Positions 34,084-37,743 of a stretch of DNA of 37,743 nt are shown here, in pieces. Each line of letters opens with the position of its first letter. Position 1 is the first letter of the stretch. A program made the translations under genes and the position numbers. The notes beneath the pieces are model-generated. The model ran no database searches, was not told the origin of the DNA, and worked only from the letters and a program-made list of their open reading frames with translations. The DNA comes from Burkholderiales bacterium (GTDB lineage: Bacteria > Pseudomonadota > Gammaproteobacteria > Burkholderiales > Burkholderiaceae_C), in contig QBMB01000019.1 of NCBI GenBank assembly GCA_003241965.1, positions 1 through 37,743 of the forward strand. Direction: 5' to 3'.

Positions 34084-35121
34084 ATGGCCCTCATCGCGCT
34101 TCGCCAACTGCTTGACCACGCCGCCGAACACCACTACGGCGTGCCCGCGTTCAACGTGAACAACCTGGAGCAGATCCAGGCCATCATGCAGGCCGCCGAC
34201 GCGAGCAACGCACCGGTGATCCTGCAGGCCAGCGCCGGGGCGCGCAAGTACGCGGGTGAGCCCTTTTTGCGCAAGATGGTGGAGGCCGCCATCGAGATGT
34301 ACCCGCACATTCCCATCGTCATGCACCAGGACCACGGCGCCACGCCCGCCGTGTGCCAGCAGTCCATCCGAAGCGGCTTCAGCAGCGTGATGATGGACGG
34401 CTCGCTCATGGAAGACGCCAAGACGCCTGCGAGCTACGACTACAACGTGGCGGTGACGCGCGAGGTGGTGAAGTTCTCGCACGCGGTGGGTGTGTCGGTG
34501 GAAGGTGAGCTGGGTTGCCTGGGTTCGCTGGAAACCGGCGAGGCCGGTGAGGAAGACGGTGTGGGGGCCGAAGGCCAGCTCACGCACGACCAGATGCTGA
34601 CCGACCCGCAGCAGGCCAAGGACTTCGTGGCCCAGACCGGCGTGGACGCGCTCGCCATTGCCATCGGCACCAGCCACGGCGCCTACAAGTTCACCCGCCC
34701 ACCCACCGGCGACATCCTGGCCATGGACCGCATTGTTGCGATCCACCAGGCCATCCCCAACACGCATCTGGTGATGCACGGATCGAGCAGCGTGCCGCAG
34801 GAATGGCTGGCGATCATTCGTGAGCACGGTGGTGACATCAAGGAAACCTACGGCGTGCCGGTGGAAGAGATCGTGCGCGGCATCAAAAGCGGTGTGCGCA
34901 AGGTCAACATCGACACCGACATCCGCCTGGCCATGACCGGCGCCATGCGCCGCACCATGGCGAAGAATCCGGGCGAGTTCGACCCGCGCAAGTTCTTCAA
35001 AGACGCGACCGTGGCAGCGAAGGAAATCTGCCAGGCCCGCTTTCAGTCTTTTGGTTGTGCCGGCATGGCGGGCAAGATCGTGCCGATGCCGCTGGAGAAG
35101 ATGATCCCGCGCTACGCCTGA
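34084..35121 (+). CDS. cbbA: Class II fructose-bisphosphate aldolase
   Basis: Encodes 345 aa of zinc-dependent class II aldolase, which makes FBP or SBP from triose phosphates. The MHQDHGA motif (80-86) holds the catalytic Asp83 and zinc ligand His84. Later metal and substrate signatures are [29 protein letters not shown] and VMHGSSSVP, and [11 protein letters not shown] is the phosphate-binding stretch. It is of the subtype found in cbb operons. CAAGGAATC precedes the ATG; it lies 27 bases after cbbZ and is the last recognisable Calvin-cycle gene. Confidence 0.96.
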   Translation: MALIALRQLLDHAAEHHYGVPAFNVNNLEQIQAIMQAADASNAPVILQASAGARKYAGEPFLRKMVEAAIEMYPHIPIVMHQDHGATPAVCQQSIRSGFSSVMMDGSLMEDAKTPASYDYNVAVTREVVKFSHAVGVSVEGELGCLGSLETGEAGEEDGVGAEGQLTHDQMLTDPQQAKDFVAQTGVDALAIAIGTSHGAYKFTRPPTGDILAMDRIVAIHQAIPNTHLVMHGSSSVPQEWLAIIREHGGDIKETYGVPVEEIVRGIKSGVRKVNIDTDIRLAMTGAMRRTMAKNPGEFDPRKFFKDATVAAKEICQARFQSFGCAGMAGKIVPMPLEKMIPRYA

Positions 35122-35151
35122 GGACTCAACACAGGATATGGGAGGACCATC

Positions 35152-35433
35152 ATGAGCAAGCGCTTTTTGAGGTGGGCCGAGGCATGGATTGAAGAGCACA
35201 TCCCTCCCGGCGCCAATCCCGACATCGAGAGCCACGATGCGCGGGCCAGGCGACTGTCAGAGAACTTGTTCGCCGAGGCTGCCACGGCTGGCTTCACCAG
35301 CCTGGAGACCGAGGAGGAGCGGCTACGCATTGCACCCCTGGTGCTGACAGCGGTCTCGGACAGCACCGACTTCGATATCAACACCTATCACCTCAAGTCA
35401 CAACTGGCGCAGGAGAACGAAGATGGCGACTGA
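35152..35433 (+). CDS. Small acidic hypothetical protein (possibly DUF768-like)
   Basis: Encodes 93 aa with no membrane segment. The start MSKRFLRWAEAWIEEHIPPG followed by an acidic helical body recalls DUF768 proteins of rhizobia, but by eye this is weak. The ribosome site GGGAGGA is strong. It follows cbbA by 30 bases on the same strand, so it may be the last cistron of the cbb operon. Function unknown. The alternative is an unrelated short hypothetical protein; the good ribosome site argues that it is translated. Confidence 0.65.
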   Translation: MSKRFLRWAEAWIEEHIPPGANPDIESHDARARRLSENLFAEAATAGFTSLETEEERLRIAPLVLTAVSDSTDFDINTYHLKSQLAQENEDGD

Positions 35434-35459
35434 GCCAGGTATGGAGGACTGTCTTGGTT

Positions 35460-35478
35460 GCGCCTGAGGCTCAGGCGC
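35460..35478. terminator. Palindrome between convergent genes
   Basis: GCGCCTGAG (35460-35468), a single G, then CTCAGGCGC (35470-35478) form a perfect 9-bp palindrome. It lies between the small acidic gene and the convergent hydrolase and overlaps the hydrolase stop codon (35471-35473). There is no T-tract on either side, so termination would be atypical or factor-assisted. Confidence 0.4.
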
Positions 35479-36274
35479 CCGCAGCCTGAGGGATCCAGGC
35501 CATCACCTGATCCAGCGCCACCTGCGGCGTGTCCAGGTGACCTCCGGACACTTCCAGAAACTGCGTCTTAAGGTTGGCGGGCAACTTGTCAACGTAGTAC
35601 TCGCGCACCCGCGTGAACATCGGATCCCCTTGGCCGATGGCTGTGAGCACCGGCAGGCTCGCCGGCAGTCTGGGCGCGGTCACACCCATGTCGGCGTCGG
35701 ACTCGGGATCGAAGTAGGAGAGGAAGTTCTTCGCGGTGGTCACCACCGGTTGTTGGCGCCCCTGGTTGATGTCCATGAAGCGGTTGTTCTCGTCGCCCTT
35801 GCCCGCGGCCACCAAGGCACGCGCGGCTTCGATGCTTTCCTTCACCGGCGCCAGTGAGGGAGCTGTGAAGTAGCCGCGCGGCACATGGCCTGGCGCCAGC
35901 AACACCAGCGCATGCGCTGTGCCGCCACGCGCCGCGTGGCTCATGGCCGCCGGCACGCCCATGCTGTGCCCCATGAGCACGATGCGCGCGGCGCCCTGGT
36001 CCTGCAGTGTCTTGACGTGCTGTGCGATCTCGGCCATGGCACCGTCCCAGTGGCCCTGCAGGTAGCGGTTGCGCGACCACGGCATGTCGGGCAGGGCCAC
36101 CAGCCAGCCCTGTTTCTCCATGGCTGCCTTCACCGGCGCGTATTGCGGGCTCAGTGGCCCACCCGGGTTCTTGCCATGCAGCATCAGCACGCCGATGCGG
36201 TCGGCGGCACTGACCGGCAGGGTGGCCAGGGGCAGCATGCCCAGAGCCAGAGATGCAAACGCTCTTCGTTTCAT
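35471..36274 (-). CDS. Secreted alpha/beta hydrolase
   Basis: Encodes 267 aa. A signal peptide (about 1-24, MKRRAFASLALGML... ending VSAA) suggests export. The mature part is an alpha/beta hydrolase: oxyanion-strand LMLHGKN (31-36), nucleophile elbow GHSMG (Ser104), an acidic residue in TAIGQGDPMF, and a C-terminal His in VSGGHLDTP. The middle has a cap-like insert. The substrate is unknown. I start at the ATG ending at 36274, which has GGAGAG six bases upstream; an extension to 36427 would cross a terminator. It follows the fccB gene on the same strand but is separated from it by that terminator. Confidence 0.82.
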   Translation of the reverse strand: MKRRAFASLALGMLPLATLPVSAADRIGVLMLHGKNPGGPLSPQYAPVKAAMEKQGWLVALPDMPWSRNRYLQGHWDGAMAEIAQHVKTLQDQGAARIVLMGHSMGVPAAMSHAARGGTAHALVLLAPGHVPRGYFTAPSLAPVKESIEAARALVAAGKGDENNRFMDINQGRQQPVVTTAKNFLSYFDPESDADMGVTAPRLPASLPVLTAIGQGDPMFTRVREYYVDKLPANLKTQFLEVSGGHLDTPQVALDQVMAWIPQAAGA

Positions 36275-36316
36275 GAATGGCTCTCCAGCGGGGTCGCAGT
36301 GAAGAATGTGTTCGCG

Positions 36317-36344
36317 AAAAAGCCCCGGATAGCCAGGGCTTTTT
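36317..36344 (-). terminator. Intrinsic terminator after fccB
   Basis: AAAAAGCCC (36317-36325) and GGGCTTTTT (36336-36344) form a perfect 9-bp stem around a 10-base loop, with T-runs usable in both directions. It lies 19 bases beyond the fccB stop and should end the cytochrome-fccB transcript. Confidence 0.85.
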
Positions 36345-36362
36345 AGGTTGAAATCGTGGGCA

Positions 36363-37637
36363 TCAAGCCAGCGAATCCGCCCAGATGTTGCGCGCCCAAG
36401 CCTTCGCGTAGGCCCCTTCCAGCTCACTCGCCGCGCTCGACAGACCGCCCGAGCCCGGCACCGTGACCATGGTCTTTTTCTCGGCGTCGTACTTGTGCAC
36501 GCTGGCCACGTGCACCGCGTCCTTGGCGGTCACGAAGCTGTAGCAGGTGTTGGCATAGAGCGGGTTGGCCAGGGGCTCCTGGCCTTGCAGCAATGCCACC
36601 ACAGCGGCAGCACAGGTCTTGCCGTGCTGGTTGGCCATGTGGCCCGACTTGGGCATGGCCGGTGCAATCTGGATCGCGTCGCCGAGCACGTGGATGTTCT
36701 TCTGCGCCTTGGATTCGAAAGTGAGGAAGTCCACCTCGCACCAGCGCGCGTTGGCCGTGGCCAGGCCGCTCTTCACCGCGATGGCACCCGCGCGCATGTC
36801 GGGCAGCACGTTGGCCACGCCGGCCTTGAAGTCGTCGTTGAACTCGAACTTCAGGGTGTTGGTCGCGGCGTCCACGTCCACCAGCTTGTGCTTGGGCCGG
36901 TACTCGATCAAACCGGCGTAGTGGTCGGCCCAGGCCTTGGTGAACAGGCCCTTCTTGGAAGTGATGTCGTCGTTGGCGTCGAAGATCACGACCTTGCTTT
37001 TTGGCTTGGCCACTTTGAAGTAACTGGCCACCATGCAGGCGCGCTCGTACGGGCCGGGTGGGCAGCGGTAGGGCGCCAGCGGGATGCTGAGGGCGTAGGT
37101 GCCGCCGTCGGGCAGGGCTTCGAGCTGCTGGCGCAGGGCGGTGGTTTGTGGGCCGGCCTTCCAGGCGTGCAGCACCTTCTCGGCCGCGCCGGCCTTGGCC
37201 ATGCCGGGCAGGGTGGGCATGAAGTCGATGCCGGGCGAGAGGATGAGGCGGTCGTAGGGCAACTCGCCGCCGCTGGCCAGTTTCACTGTGCGTTTCACCG
37301 GGTCGATGCTGTCGACCATGTCGCGCACGACCTTGATGCCGTGGCGTTGGGTGAGGTTGCTGTAGGGCGTGGTGATCTCGGCCATGGTCGTGTGACCGCC
37401 GAGCACCAGGTTGGACATGGGGCAGGACACGAAGGCCGCGTTGGGCTCGATCAGCGTCACGTCGATGCGGTTGTCGGAAAACATGCGCACGTATTTGGCG
37501 GCGGTGGCGCCACCGAAGCCACCGCCCACCACCACCACCTTGGCGCTGCTGCCGGTGGTGGCACAACCGCTCATGAGGCCCATGCCGGCGAGTGCGGAAC
37601 CCGCGCCGATGCTTTGTACGAATTGACGACGTTTCAT
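36363..37637 (-). CDS. fccB: Flavocytochrome c sulfide dehydrogenase, flavoprotein subunit
   Basis: Encodes 424 aa. An N-terminal twin-arginine signal (MKRRQFVQS) is followed by a lipobox-like MSGC (Cys25), then the FAD-binding VVVVGGGFGG (34-43). VSCPMSN (Cys72) corresponds to the cysteine carrying covalent flavin in purple-bacterial FccB. Cys192 in YRCPPGPYERAC, with a later cysteine, likely forms the redox disulfide. The C-terminal region (from about 350) is the FCSD flavin-binding domain. The enzyme oxidises sulfide or a related sulfur species and passes electrons to its cytochrome c partner. The gene for a c-type cytochrome ends ten bases upstream. GAGGAG precedes the ATG. SoxF is a close alternative name for the same family. 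Confidence 0.93.
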   Translation of the reverse strand: MKRRQFVQSIGAGSALAGMGLMSGCATTGSSAKVVVVGGGFGGATAAKYVRMFSDNRIDVTLIEPNAAFVSCPMSNLVLGGHTTMAEITTPYSNLTQRHGIKVVRDMVDSIDPVKRTVKLASGGELPYDRLILSPGIDFMPTLPGMAKAGAAEKVLHAWKAGPQTTALRQQLEALPDGGTYALSIPLAPYRCPPGPYERACMVASYFKVAKPKSKVVIFDANDDITSKKGLFTKAWADHYAGLIEYRPKHKLVDVDAATNTLKFEFNDDFKAGVANVLPDMRAGAIAVKSGLATANARWCEVDFLTFESKAQKNIHVLGDAIQIAPAMPKSGHMANQHGKTCAAAVVALLQGQEPLANPLYANTCYSFVTAKDAVHVASVHKYDAEKKTMVTVPGSGGLSSAASELEGAYAKAWARNIWADSLA

Positions 37638-37647
37638 GGTGGGCTCC

Positions 37648-37743
37648 TCAAGGTTTCTGGGCGGCGAAGTAACCAGCGATCTGGCCCAGCTGCTCGTCGG
37701 TGTAACCCTTGGAGATCTGGTGCATCAGCGTGGCGGGGCGGGG
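37648..37743 (-). CDS. Cytochrome c, 3' end (partial)
   Basis: Only the last 31 codons are in the window. They read TLMHQISKGYTDEQLGQIAG and then a YFAAQKP end, the typical C-terminal helix of class I c-type cytochromes, with the axial Met in TLMHQ. The heme motif CXXCH would be beyond the window edge. It is ten bases upstream of fccB on the same strand and is probably the cytochrome subunit (FccA/SoxE type) of the sulfide dehydrogenase. Confidence 0.82.
   Translation of the reverse strand, partial: PRPATLMHQISKGYTDEQLGQIAGYFAAQKP

Noticed and set aside
33181..35235. Minus-strand open frame of 684 codons opposite cbbZ and cbbA
   Set aside because: Antisense shadow of two well-identified Calvin-cycle genes; His/Val-rich with no domain.
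1..37743. tRNA, rRNA, CRISPR arrays, transposases and prophage genes
   Set aside because: Looked for across the window on both strands; none seen. The repeats found are short intergenic elements only.

Overview
The window is a high-GC chromosomal segment from a betaproteobacterium, most likely a facultatively autotrophic member of the Comamonadaceae such as Hydrogenophaga. This rests on the Calvin-cycle gene order behind a divergent cbbR, the FccB-type sulfide dehydrogenase, the thiO-thiS-thiG-thiE order, and GC-rich intergenic repeats of a type I associate with Comamonadaceae. The assignment is inferred from gene content; no rRNA or tRNA gene lies in the window.

Layout. 1-9787: a glycine-zipper lipoprotein, then a short membrane protein three bases upstream of a giant cyclic beta-1,2-glucan synthase (ndvB/chvB type, 2873 aa). 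9907-11487: two paralogous Crp/Fnr-like regulators in tandem. 11501-20397: an envelope and stress block. On the minus strand lie a 23-residue hydrophobic microprotein, a four-TM PhnA-like protein, a compact cassette (GT2, acyl-CoA dehydrogenase-like, PIG-L deacetylase, NodS-like methyltransferase) and a CsbD protein. On the plus strand lie two DUF4398-type lipoproteins (one with an OmpA domain), a ferritin-like protein and a KatE-type catalase. A CPA1 Na+/H+ antiporter follows (20456-21742).

21739-27374: thiamine biosynthesis. thiO-thiS-thiG-thiE run on the minus strand, thiD runs on the plus strand, and cytX (putative HMP transporter) runs on the minus strand behind a clear TPP riboswitch. 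GC-rich repeats flank thiD and the riboswitch. 27538-35121: cbbR, divergent from cbbY-cbbF-cbbP-cbbT-cbbZ-cbbA, a CBB operon with no RuBisCO gene in the window. A small acidic protein gene follows. 35471-37743: a secreted alpha/beta hydrolase, then fccB and the 3' end of an upstream cytochrome c gene, consistent with sulfide or sulfur lithotrophy feeding the Calvin cycle.

How the parts connect: transketolase (CbbT) needs the thiamine diphosphate made by the neighbouring thi genes, and FccB could provide electrons for CO2 fixation. The catalase, ferritin, CsbD and OmpA-like genes look like a stress-protection block. The best candidate for an undescribed system is the GT2/acyl-CoA dehydrogenase/PIG-L/NodS-like cassette at 12723-15839. 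Three of its four enzyme classes match the chemistry of NodC, NodB and NodS in Nod-factor synthesis, but its product cannot be read from the sequence.
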